NCBI RefSeq assembly: GCF_004000765.1
Contig: NZ_BILW01000019.1
Span: 62,001 to 126,000 of the forward strand
DNA length: 64,000 nucleotides
Origin: Paenibacillus chondroitinus NBRC 15376
GTDB taxonomy: Bacteria > Bacillota > Bacilli > Paenibacillales > NBRC-103111
Direction: 5' to 3'
Shown: positions 29,201 through 36,400 of the stretch, one piece after another
How the letters are laid out: each line of letters opens with the position of its first letter
How positions within the stretch are numbered: the stretch's first letter is position 1
Notes under the pieces: generated by a model
Databases searched by the model: none
What the model was told of the DNA's origin: nothing
Seen by the model: the letters and a program-made list of their open reading frames with translations, nothing else
Position numbers and translations under genes: made by a program

Positions 29201-29553
29201 TAGTGAATGTCACCATTGGTAGCTATACGATTCCCATGGAGGAACAGTTCGATTCCCCCCATGTGCTGGTCGCCGAAGACACCGGAATAGGTGTTGTTGT
29301 ACATAACTACGTTGAAAGCATTAGAGTTTGCCGTTGTGAGATATCTGTTTGCGTCGGTTGAGCTGCTGAGAACCATAGAGAAGTTATTGTCATAGCTGCC
29401 AGCAGCTTGTACGGGAGGAATGGCTCCGATAGGCGCTAAACCTAAAACCATGCTAGCGCTCAGAGCTATCGACACGATTTTTTTCTTTAAAGAGTTAATG
29501 ATAACTGCACTTCCTTTCAAAAATTTTTTTGAAATAAGATTCTGGGCAGTCAA
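23245..29553 (-). CDS. Secreted tandem GH9 glycosidase with cohesin-like, FIVAR and dockerin tail
   Basis: Giant extracellular enzyme (2102 residues in the longest frame). After a signal peptide (cleavage near VQAAG, about 51) come two copies of a long module: a beta-rich N-terminal domain, a CelD_N Ig-like domain and a GH9 (alpha/alpha)6 domain. Copy 1 (about 50-915) keeps the GH9 catalytic motif as YDAGDFD (about 507-510); copy 2 (about 920-1745) has YNPSGYE there and is probably inactive. Then a cohesin-like domain (about 1750-1880, YAQDISLGYDP), two FIVAR repeats (VVGTQTGQYP, VVGTQLGQYP) and a C-terminal dockerin (about 2036-2102, DINNDGIISIGDL and DVNRDNKVDIYDL). The start is unclear: the only good ribosome site (AAAGGAAG) precedes ATC at 29502, while the upstream TTG at 29553 has none. 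The substrate is inferred to be hemicellulose from the neighbours. Confidence 0.88.
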   Translation of the reverse strand: MTAQNLISKKFLKGSAVIINSLKKKIVSIALSASMVLGLAPIGAIPPVQAAGSYDNNFSMVLSSSTDANRYLTTANSNAFNVVMYNNTYSGVFGDQHMGGIELFLHGNRIATNGDIHYMPTPEQWDATPAPTRGTKIFDMTTNKITSPMTFNGATDGTLKYDLIATPEEGGALLSVVLTSDLPASLAGKARFNMEFIPSKFENKTFQAISVENGPYDTFGVFPLHPQSTMSEVERPNFPTQSWYVQDWNTDRGNSQPLPFVEGYGFTFAAEDELNNISITSDTGKLQLYDARDRAQNGWYVLSNLITDGKKGDTVAKWHIRPKVVQNWVREPNIAFSQVGYSPNQEKFAVIELDKYENNYPSSASLLHVNADGSKEVVYTANVSAPVSWQRYKYVNFDFTSEIKTGMYVIKYGDKESDVFPIANDVYNKSWQSALSGFLAVQMDHIEVRDGDRIWHGAAHMDDGSIGPLGASWFDGMSMPATMPDSITAKGIKPGQHIPGLNVGGWYDAGDFDLQGSREIEVLQDLIFAAEAFNNMDNSDTLSVKWDDKTGGVVQMHKPDGIPDIVQQVAHGIKYVLAQIDNLGGYGGTMELRTLRQYTHLGDVSSDTDGYIYDSTLGPNEIVERNGLVYSGKPDDRVLLLGGGGGNFTSTLTSNTSADIAGAAYLLYDYYPELAIKSLNTALAIWDKERASQPANLGTEWNTLVQLMLATKKMGDSSRFEYFKNRLSSLTSTAFNSNGISSRYNSLFIMDLMDEAFRTQVENAVTQYAATVSYPTITSPFGVQFTTGAGWGGSPTIIGFGQRLAIMYKYFPTIDSLKMYTLRSANYILGRHPANNNSWVSGVGTKSQLKPYNSNRADQSFIPGSILPGHITFAPDFVESLGDFNFLWFENESIINYQSKWISVGMAASMIANESSTETQAPTKDFKNNFMMGIKKTSSTDGYLQTPGFNLFMYDNTFDAALGDKKNAGIELIQSGRRIATNGDISLLNAPDKSDSTIPPVRNSRTVDDVNNTLSASLTIPSDSKGNPAVSYNLKAEPEAGGIKLTVKLDNPLPADLIGKAGFSLQFAPSQFISKSFQADTNGDGNYDSFGVFPLVPQDDMVSAERARTEASDKDNMQPLPFATGKKMTFAAEDKENRIRISSDNGDLSLYDGRNNTQDGWFILRTMIPANATEITWHISPDVKQDWTRKPNVAHSQVGYAMDLSKAAVIELDPNFNAPTTAYVDRLNMNGTYTEVFSGELGAPTSLARYTYRNFDFSSVKDPGMYVIRYAGERTDPFPIKKNVYDRSWQSSLSGFLAVHMDHMTVRESYRIWHNQTFKDDALQAPLNMKSFGGWNMGTVTDSTYAPYEHIPGLAVGGWYNPSGYELDTASNLSVIQDLALAFKELGVDYDTFTMDNASSFVEMHRMDGINDIQQQVKQGILQILGQIENVGFVFKGMKVPTLKQYSQSGDASKASDGFVYDSALASDARYGLKSGRLDDRLAFVGTKNVEMQYDAAGALASAAYALKGFDDALAARCLATAENIWNKETLVTSGTQVAAEWRAAVQLLIATNGNKETYKQFIKEVSALELSTSNFGMDGWKAARVLTYMDQGFKKEFKQALTNYIPVLDSEISNPFGVPVTGGNVSVLNMGVSMSILNKYFPEIVSEKYTLSAANYILGTHMYNDTSWVSGVGTKSSKHGYGSNRADRYFIAGGIVAGSANVLSDFPEAVDDYNYLPDETGYSIETAAKWIVVGKAADTISTAPVVDLTKPRVNISAASHVQPESSFIVKISMDNVSQSVYAQDISLGYDPNIFEYVSVEGANDKIMVVDSRTTPGAVRIISAATNGLTTPSAEILNVTFKAKTNASGSIAVTQAVLGTMPDGIEIEAVLSSKTIVVGTTSEVDKAQLVASISSAETLYANAVVGTQTGQYPQSAKDIFKTAIDAAKAVNDNTSATQAQVDSQVIALNNSKNIFLSSVITGQSVDKTALGVAITNAESLYAEAVVGTQLGQYPQEAKDIFGVAIDAAKSVYNNYNATQSQVDSSVAALNSAVIVFMNKVAYADINNDGIISIGDLAIVAYYYGKDSTDIDWEKAKGSDVNRDNKVDIYDLSYVAYNLLDNK

Positions 29554-29612
29554 AAGTTCTAAGCATCATTGATTTAATTCGCTTGCTTGCTCTTACCCTC
29601 TCCTTTAATTCT

Positions 29613-29627
29613 GATACATTTTGTATC
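29613..29627. promoter_or_regulatory. Leader palindrome GATACA-TTT-TGTATC, GH9 copy
   Basis: GATACATTTTGTATC, a 15-bp inverted repeat in the leader of the GH9 gene. The same element occurs at 33041-33055 (GH10) and, with one change, at 39849-39863 (GH3), but not before xylF. It is a candidate site for a regulator specific to the secreted enzymes. Confidence 0.55.
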
Positions 29628-29828
29628 TAAACTTGCACACATCCCCCCTATTCAGATTGTGCCTTGTCATTGCATCAAATAAATGCGTGAACAACTTCAG
29701 GAAAGAGGCTTGTGCGAAGTCTCTTTGGTTCCCTTCATTCAGGATTTGAATCTTTTTCACTTTGGCTTCCTGTTTCGCTTGTTTGGCAGGGTCGCCTTCA
29801 CCCGAGCTTCCCGCCATTGGTTCATTTC

Positions 29829-30001
29829 CGGTTTCCCCCTTTAATTAGTTAAACGAAATGATTCTGCTTACACGATCTATTCTATCAGCGTTAAAGGCGA
29901 GCCCGCTACAGCGGCAGTCTGCATTCTTTTGCTCCCTATCAGCATTCATTTAATCCGATATGAAAACGGATACAATATTTTTTCAGTTTCTAGCATTATT
30001 T
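29829..30001 (-). promoter_or_regulatory. Shared xylan-regulon promoter cassette, GH9 copy (partly decayed)
   Basis: About 170 bases related to blocks before the GH10, GH3 and xylF genes. It has an extended -10 (TGATAGAAT on the minus strand, 29879-29887) and the cre position (29859-29872) reads TGTAAGCAGAATCA, having lost the central CG. The upstream hairpin arms are also weakened. Further upstream, ATCCG-TTTTCATAT-CGGAT forms a small inverted repeat. The GH9 gene may therefore escape catabolite repression. Confidence 0.6.
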
Positions 30002-30313
30002 TATACCTTTAGTAAATGAGTCCTTTCATGCTACCTATTCATGCACTTCAAGTTAATTCATGGTAAATTCGCACATGACTTCCGCTGGGTCTAACGGCGA
30101 AATTTAAACATCAGCATCTGTCTGTTTAGGTTGAAGCATTCATCTTAAGGTTGGTGTGATAGAAGGTGCGTTCCTTGCGAGATTGGATTTCAAAAAGGCC
30201 TTGCAGAGCATCTACTCACCGTTTATGAGTTGTATGAGAAATCGTTGGGTTGCGTGGATTGAACACCCCAAATTCGGCGCAAGATGTAGCTATCCTCAAC
30301 TATGGCTCATTAA

Positions 30314-30344
30314 AAAGAGGCTAACCATTCAATGGCTAACCTCT
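30314..30344 (-). terminator. Hairpin with T run on the minus strand
   Basis: Arms AGAGGYTARCCATT/AATGGCTAACCTCT with two G-U pairs in the RNA, followed by TTTTT on the minus strand. A second-line terminator 130 bases past the GH10 gene. Confidence 0.55.
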
Positions 30345-30432
30345 TACTGATACCAAACAATATGCTCTGCCTAGGTCATCATCAAACTCATTACCCTTCT
30401 AACATTCCCTATTTGCTAAAGAAATGAATCAT

Positions 30433-30458
30433 AGAGAGGGAAGCGAGCCTCCCTCTCT
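30433..30458 (-). terminator. Terminator hairpin of the GH10 gene
   Basis: Perfect 9-bp arms AGAGAGGGA/TCCCTCTCT with an 8-base loop, 19 bases past the GH10 stop codon. The T run is poor, so termination may rely partly on the next hairpin. Confidence 0.6.
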
Positions 30459-30476
30459 ATTGCTGCTGAGTGCTAC

Positions 30477-32930
30477 TTATTTAAGTATTTTTCTAGCCAA
30501 AGATGCAAGGTCCAAGATGTCGATCTTACCGTCGTTATTCAAATCGGCATTCTTGTAGCTGGACCAGTCCGGATCAGCGGAGGTTTTGCCGTAGGCTGCC
30601 GCAACAATTGCCAGGTCACCCACGGAATAACGGCCGTCGCCGTTCGTATCGCCAGGCTGCGTGCGAATCACTGCATCGTTAAATGTCTGCAGGGCTGCAT
30701 TCAACGCGATTACGGCCTGCTCAACCTGATACTGGGTTGCCGCAGCGTTATTCGCTACAGCCTTCGCCTGATTGATAGCTGCCTGCAGCGTTGCTTTGGA
30801 GCCCACCGGATACTGACCTACCTGGGTTCCCACAACGGCAGCGTCATGCTTGCTTTGTGCATCGGCGATTAAGGTATTGAGGACTGTTTTATCAACGACC
30901 ACACTGTTCAGCTGAACCGTATAAGACGTGCTCTGCAGTTCTTTTTCGACGCCGACTTCATTGGCAACGACAGCCTTGGACAAGGAAATCGTAGCTGCTG
31001 CAGCCTGCGTGTCGAATTTTGGTTTCCAAGAAAGCTTCAGAAGACTACCGTCAAGATGGGCGTTTTTCCCAGTTGTTGCTACAAGGAACCGAACTTCTCC
31101 TCGCTTCTGAGTCTTGTCAACGATCACAACTTCAGTCGGCTTCACGGATTCGGCCGATACGTATTCCAACTGACTCGGATCATAAGTAAACGTTAAGTCC
31201 TGGGCATAAATATTTTGATCCATGCCGCTCAAGCCATAATTCAGATCAAAGGCTGCTTCTTTAGAAGCTTCCGCTGGGCCTTCAAGAACAGCGCCCGGTT
31301 TCAATACAGGTACTGCTGCCGTCAAAGCGTTTGCGGCGTCCTTCACGTTATTTACGCCATTAATATCATAGATTCTTACGCCCAGAACATCATTGGCTGC
31401 TTTGCGGGCCGCAACAAATTTGTTCCAGCTATCAGGAGTGTACTTATCCTTGGAGGAATCCTGAGGAAGATTACTCAGCATCTTTTTCAATTCAATCCGG
31501 GCCACGCTGCCTATCATCGCATAGTAGGACATCTTAGCCGTGTAGTTCGTATTTCCATTGCTGTCGGCCGACATGAAGATATGCGCACCCTTTCTGGCGT
31601 TGAAGGTGCTTGTATCGCTGACTCCATCAAAGGCGTACACGCTCAGCTTGCCGCCATTGCCCTTGCTGTTCTCGAGCAGGAAATCGAATTGATCCGCCTG
31701 CCAATCAGCCTGTTCCCTTTGGATTTCAGGTAAATTCGCCATGGCAGCCGTCCAGCCGTTTCTAACCAGTGCCACATGTGCGTTGGGCGTGTTATCCCAA
31801 TTCGTTTTCGTCCAGTTCGGATTCTTCGAGCCGTCCGGCAAATAGTACGGCAGTGCGTTCGGATCATAATTCGGATTGGCCACAAGATCGGAACGTGTGT
31901 CGGATTCGGTAAATTGGATTTCATCGCAGATGGCGGCGAACTTATTGAAGGTCTCTTTAAACACGTTCAGGTCGAGTGAAACCGCGTTCCTGTTCTGCAT
32001 ACCCACGACGAAGGTTGTACCGTCTTGCTTCATCTGCTGATAGATAGGTTTCAACATGGTGATGGTGGCGCTGCGCTTTGGCTCATAGGGTTTATCGGCG
32101 TCGTAAAAGTCATTGTATACAAACGTCCAGTTTGCTCCCAATGCTTTGTTGTATTTCGAGGCTGATGCAAAAGCCTGCCTGATATACTCACTCTCTGCCA
32201 GGAGCCTGTCTTCACCGGTCAGATCCGTTTTTTTGAAAATGCGACCCCAATTGCTGACCTGGTAATCGCTTTCATTACGGATATAGCCTGTATAGTCATC
32301 AATAGCCTCGTTGACCACATCCCACGAGTAGATGACATCGTTGTAAGGGGAGAATTTTTCAAATACAGCTTTGATATAGGAATCGATTCTAGCCAGCATA
32401 ACCTCCCTGCTTGCCCAGGGCTTAGTGGTTGAAAATCCTTCATGGAAGAAAGCTTCCGGCGTCTGGTTGTGCCAAAGGAGCGTATGACCTTTGATCTTGA
32501 CCTGATCGTTAGGCCCCCGGTTTTTGTTCAAATTCCTGACATTGTTCAAGAAAGTCTCTTGAGAAGTTGTTGAGGCAAGTATGGCGGTCTTATTTGCCTT
32601 ATCAATCGCAGCCGCACGCTCTTCATCGCTGGAATAGGCTGCGTTTAAAGCGCTGTTATATGCTGCAGCCGACTGGCTGGAGCCAAACAGAGATTGCGGC
32701 TTTAATTCATTAGCCGGGGACCAGCTGTTATAGTGGTGCTGCAGCATGCTTTGCGGATCGCCGCCCCCAAAAAAGCTGTTCATCCCATTAAATGAACCGA
32801 ACTTAAAATAGTTTTCAAAAGTCTGGTAAAGCGATGGAAGCTCAGGCTGATAGGTTGCCGAAGCAGGCTGAACTAAAAAAGTCATCAGCATGGTAACCAT
32901 AAGTGATAATGCTACTATCTTATTTCTCAT
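30477..32930 (-). CDS. Secreted GH10 endo-1,4-beta-xylanase with cohesin-like, FIVAR and dockerin tail
   Basis: Cleaves the xylan backbone outside the cell. An 817-residue protein with a signal peptide (cleavage near PASA, residue 25). The GH10 domain (about 35-500) has the substrate-binding HTLLWHNQTP, the acid/base Glu in WDVVNEA (E208) and the nucleophile in IQFTESD (E342). It is followed by a cohesin-like domain (about 545-675, IYAQDLTFTYDPSQLEYVS), one FIVAR repeat (VVGTQVGQYP) and a dockerin with two canonical calcium loops (DTNGDGRYSVGDL, DLNNDGKIDILDL). There is no carbohydrate-binding or SLH module. AGGAGGAAGGAA precedes the ATG. Its own shared-type promoter cassette lies at 33176-33348. 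Confidence 0.93.
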   Translation of the reverse strand: MRNKIVALSLMVTMLMTFLVQPASATYQPELPSLYQTFENYFKFGSFNGMNSFFGGGDPQSMLQHHYNSWSPANELKPQSLFGSSQSAAAYNSALNAAYSSDEERAAAIDKANKTAILASTTSQETFLNNVRNLNKNRGPNDQVKIKGHTLLWHNQTPEAFFHEGFSTTKPWASREVMLARIDSYIKAVFEKFSPYNDVIYSWDVVNEAIDDYTGYIRNESDYQVSNWGRIFKKTDLTGEDRLLAESEYIRQAFASASKYNKALGANWTFVYNDFYDADKPYEPKRSATITMLKPIYQQMKQDGTTFVVGMQNRNAVSLDLNVFKETFNKFAAICDEIQFTESDTRSDLVANPNYDPNALPYYLPDGSKNPNWTKTNWDNTPNAHVALVRNGWTAAMANLPEIQREQADWQADQFDFLLENSKGNGGKLSVYAFDGVSDTSTFNARKGAHIFMSADSNGNTNYTAKMSYYAMIGSVARIELKKMLSNLPQDSSKDKYTPDSWNKFVAARKAANDVLGVRIYDINGVNNVKDAANALTAAVPVLKPGAVLEGPAEASKEAAFDLNYGLSGMDQNIYAQDLTFTYDPSQLEYVSAESVKPTEVVIVDKTQKRGEVRFLVATTGKNAHLDGSLLKLSWKPKFDTQAAAATISLSKAVVANEVGVEKELQSTSYTVQLNSVVVDKTVLNTLIADAQSKHDAAVVGTQVGQYPVGSKATLQAAINQAKAVANNAAATQYQVEQAVIALNAALQTFNDAVIRTQPGDTNGDGRYSVGDLAIVAAAYGKTSADPDWSSYKNADLNNDGKIDILDLASLARKILK

Positions 32931-33040
32931 CGTGATTTCCTTCCTCCTATATGAAATTCATTACTGCAATCTGTTTCTTCACCCTATCATCCGATAGTAA
33001 CTCTCAAAAGAAGACTAAAAATAGCACCACTTATCATCTT

Positions 33041-33055
33041 GATACATTTTGTATC
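33041..33055. promoter_or_regulatory. Leader palindrome GATACA-TTT-TGTATC, GH10 copy
   Basis: GATACATTTTGTATC, identical to the GH9 leader element, located 111 bases before the GH10 start codon and about 165 bases downstream of the extended -10. Confidence 0.55.
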
Positions 33056-33175
33056 ATAAACTGCATATCCCCTCCAATTCAGTGGCTATCATTGGTTATC
33101 CTCCAAGTGCCTTCAAGTAAATGTCCCCATAACTTTCAATTCATGATCTTGTCTACCATTTGTTCATGTTCTGCC

Positions 33176-33348
33176 TTCCCCCTCTATTGGTTAAACATAT
33201 TGATTACGCTTACATCATTTATTGTATCAGCGTCAAAAGCGGGCTGCTATGGCGGCGGCCCGCATTCCTTTGCCCCCTATCAGCATTCATTTAACCCAAT
33301 ATGAAAACGAACACAATATTTTTACAGTTTCTAGCATTATTCTGCGCT
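33176..33348 (-). promoter_or_regulatory. Shared xylan-regulon promoter cassette, GH10 copy
   Basis: Carries an extended -10 TGATACAAT (33221-33229 on the minus strand), a cre-like site TGTAAGCGTAATCA (33201-33214) and, upstream, a hairpin with arms GCGGGC/GCCCGC (33239-33244 and 33258-33263). Compared with the xylF copy both arms of the hairpin changed together (GCGGAC/GTCCGC). The leader from here to the start codon is about 270 bases; the rest of 32931-33434 holds only the palindrome above and the GH3 terminator. Confidence 0.65.
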
Positions 33349-33381
33349 CGCCAAAAATTTACTGTTCCCTTCATTAACTGA

Positions 33382-33410
33382 AGAGGAGGGCGCAGAAGCG
33401 CCCCCCTCTT
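33382..33410 (-). terminator. Terminator hairpin of the GH3 gene
   Basis: Arms AGAGGAGGGCGC/GCGCCCCCCTCT with one mismatch and a 4-base loop, 25 bases past the GH3 stop codon. Confidence 0.55.
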
Positions 33411-33434
33411 TACTCCACTTTCATCAATTGTTTA

Positions 33435-36400
33435 TTACTGAAGCCAATTCGCTACAATCATACGTGCTACTGCTGCTAATTCAAGAATCGTAATCTCATG
33501 ATTATCGAACAAATCAGCCTTCTCTACCTTATCCCAATCAGGTTGATCTTTCTTAACACCGTAATATTTAGCAAGTATCGACAGATCCTGGATCGTAATG
33601 GAGGTAGCACCAGGTACAAGAGTCACAATCTTCGTTGTGAATGTTGTTGTAGCATCATTCAATGTTACTACCGCTGCATCAACCATCGACTGTGTAGTTC
33701 CACTGTTGACCTTCACGTTGTTCGCTGCATCAATAGCTGCTTGAAGGTTCATGATTGCAACTTCTGGATATTGACCGATTTTGTTGCCCACTGTAGCTTT
33801 AGAAACCTTAGCTTGAGCTGCAGCAATCGCTTGATTTAATGCTTCTAAATCAACAGAAGGTGAAGTCGTTGAATTCACGCTAGCTCTGAATGTGCTCTCT
33901 GCTGTCGTTAATGTCGTCACTGCTAAGTTCACCTCAGATTGCGTTACCGTAATACTATCACGGACACCGATTGCAGCATCAATCGCAGCTTGAAGTACAG
34001 CCTTCGTACCCGTTGGATATTCACCCGGCGCTGATCCTTCCACTGCAGAGTTCAACACTTGCTGAGCATCTGTAATTGCTGTATTCAATGCCTCCTTATT
34101 GATATGGATAATCGAACCAGTGAAGCTTGTAACTGCATTATTCAATGTAACAAGTGCATTAGCAACGTCAGATGGTGTCGAAGCTCCATTGTGCACCACT
34201 ACTGATGCACTATCAATTGCAGCTTGTAAGATTGCTTTGGAACCTGCTGGATATTGGCCCTCTTGATTTCCTTCAACCGCTGCTTGAAGAAGTGCTTGCG
34301 CAGCTGCAACTGAAGCAATCAATGCCATCTTATCTGCCTGCACAACTTGTATGTTAACCGTAGCCTGAGATGTGTCGGGTAATGAATAATGGTTCTCGTC
34401 ACCGACGATTTCCTGCTTGGTTACAGCAACATTTGTAGTCCCAGCAGCAGCATCACCCTTGGCTTTGCCGTGAAGAACGAATAATTCCCCATCACCTGTT
34501 AAGAATTTGCCTGTGACTCCCATAATAATCAGGATTTCTCCAGTTTCCGGTTTCACAGCTGTCTCAAGAACTTGGAGTCCATTCCGTGTAGAAGTAACTG
34601 AACCTGCTTGCAAGACGTTGACACCATTATTCAGTGAAGTAGCAAACTCAATCATAGCCGGATCGTACTTTAACTCCACACTTAGAATATTAAAATTATG
34701 AGTCAATCCAGTAACGCCAATTGGAAGGTTAACCGACTGACCCACAACCACTGGCGATGAAGGGCCACTAATGCTGGCCTTTGCACCAACTTGAGGTGCT
34801 GATCCTTCCGATCCAGGTACGCTTAAGTGAATAGGAGTACTTACTACATTGTTAGTTCCATCAGAAATCGTATACGTGTACGTGATTTCTCTTGTGTAGA
34901 CAGATTGAGTAACACTACCTGTTGCAGAGAGAATACTCGCATCACTTGAACCGTAGCTGATGGTATACGTTGGAGTGATGCTATTAACGAGTTGTACAGT
35001 GTTTGATCCTTCACTAAATTGTACGCTTTCGGGTAATAGCGTTCTAACATATTCAGAAACTTTGGTTGCAGCATTAATTTTCATTTGAGCTGGAGTGACC
35101 GGTAGTGCATCATTTGTATTCAGTACCTGAACATATTCTACATAGGTATCTATCACTGGGCTACTAGCTGTGTTCTTCGTTGCGAATAGTCCCATTTTGA
35201 TATTGTTAAGGCTTAAATTAATTGCTGTACCTACATTAGTATAATTAATACCATCCAACGAATATGAGCACTGGTAACTATTTCCGGTCTTGGCCATTCT
35301 TAGATAAACGGTTAAAGCAGCGTCTCCATTGGCATTAACAGCATTTGTTCCAGATGAAGCGAATACCTTATTGATTTCACGTCCAGATTGGACTAGAATA
35401 CCACTTCCGTTGTTTTCGGCATCCAGCTTAACATAGTTATCCTCATCCTGCCATGCTAAGAACGCAAATTGTTGATAGGTTGCAGATGGTGCTACAGGAT
35501 AGTGAACCTTAGTAACAATATCCCAATCACCACCGGCTGGGGCTGTAAATACGTTATTCCAAGCGGCATTTGTTTGATAGATATCCCCCGTTAATGTAGG
35601 AAGACGTAGTCCCTTACCTTGTACTAATGAGTAATTAGCAGCATCTTGTTTAAGAATTGTCCAGAAGTTTGACAAATTCTCAGAGGTTGTATTAACAAAG
35701 TTGAAGCTTTCAGCCCGATAATTAAGCTTAAAGCTATATGTTGTTGTGCCGAAAGGACTTGTTATAACAGCAGTGGCATTGCCTGGAATGGTTGTTGCTT
35801 GGTTCACGACACACGTTAAACCATCTCCACACTCTACTGAGTACTCGTAATCTTCAGGCAATGCATCCTCTGGTACAACTACATCATAGGTTGTAATACG
35901 CGGATCAAACCCTGGAATATCTACTCCACCCTTTTGGATTTTATCCGCCACAGGATTTAATGCATCAAGGCTTCCAATTCTCAAGTATTCAAAAGATACA
36001 TTGAGTGCATCCGCGCTTACATTACCATTAGTTGCAATTAGGCCTAATTGTGGCGCAGCGAAATTCACTGCAGCTGTTCCGGAGTAATTAGACCAAGTGA
36101 CACCGTCAGCGGACCATTGTGCTGAAATCGTTCCATTGCTTCTAATCAGACGTAAATACATCTTTGTGTTTCCTGCTGAATTTGTGTTGCCCGTAACTAC
36201 GGTTGCTGTCCCATTGACGACTTTATACAATGCAATTCGGTTTGTAGTTCCCGTAGAACGTTCATAAACAAGTTTTACGTAATTAGAGTCATCTTGATAA
36301 TAGATCAACCCGCCTTGCTGATTGTTAACAGTAGGAGTGGCTGAAAAATTCATAGCAGTCTGAGATACGAAATCGCCAATCGCTGGCTGCATAACTAAGT

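Larger units (their letters stand above)
29554..30476. other. Intergenic stretch: GH9 leader, shared cassette, then non-coding sequence with two hairpins
   Basis: From right to left on the minus strand: terminators of the GH10 gene (30433-30458) and a second hairpin (30314-30344), a 300-base stretch with no convincing gene, the shared promoter cassette (29829-30001) and a leader of about 300 bases before the GH9 coding region. The frames at 29605-29817 (minus) and 30156-30350 (plus) have no ribosome site or recognisable domain. Short plus-strand stretches around 30185-30330 read like a decayed, frameshifted gene but I cannot name it. Confidence 0.5.

Noticed and set aside
29605..29817. 70-codon minus-strand frame
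   Set aside because: Lies in the leader between the shared cassette and the GH9 gene, overlapping the conserved palindrome; better explained as untranslated leader.
30156..30350. 64-codon plus-strand frame
   Set aside because: No ribosome site or recognisable domain, overlaps a terminator hairpin; at most a decayed gene remnant.
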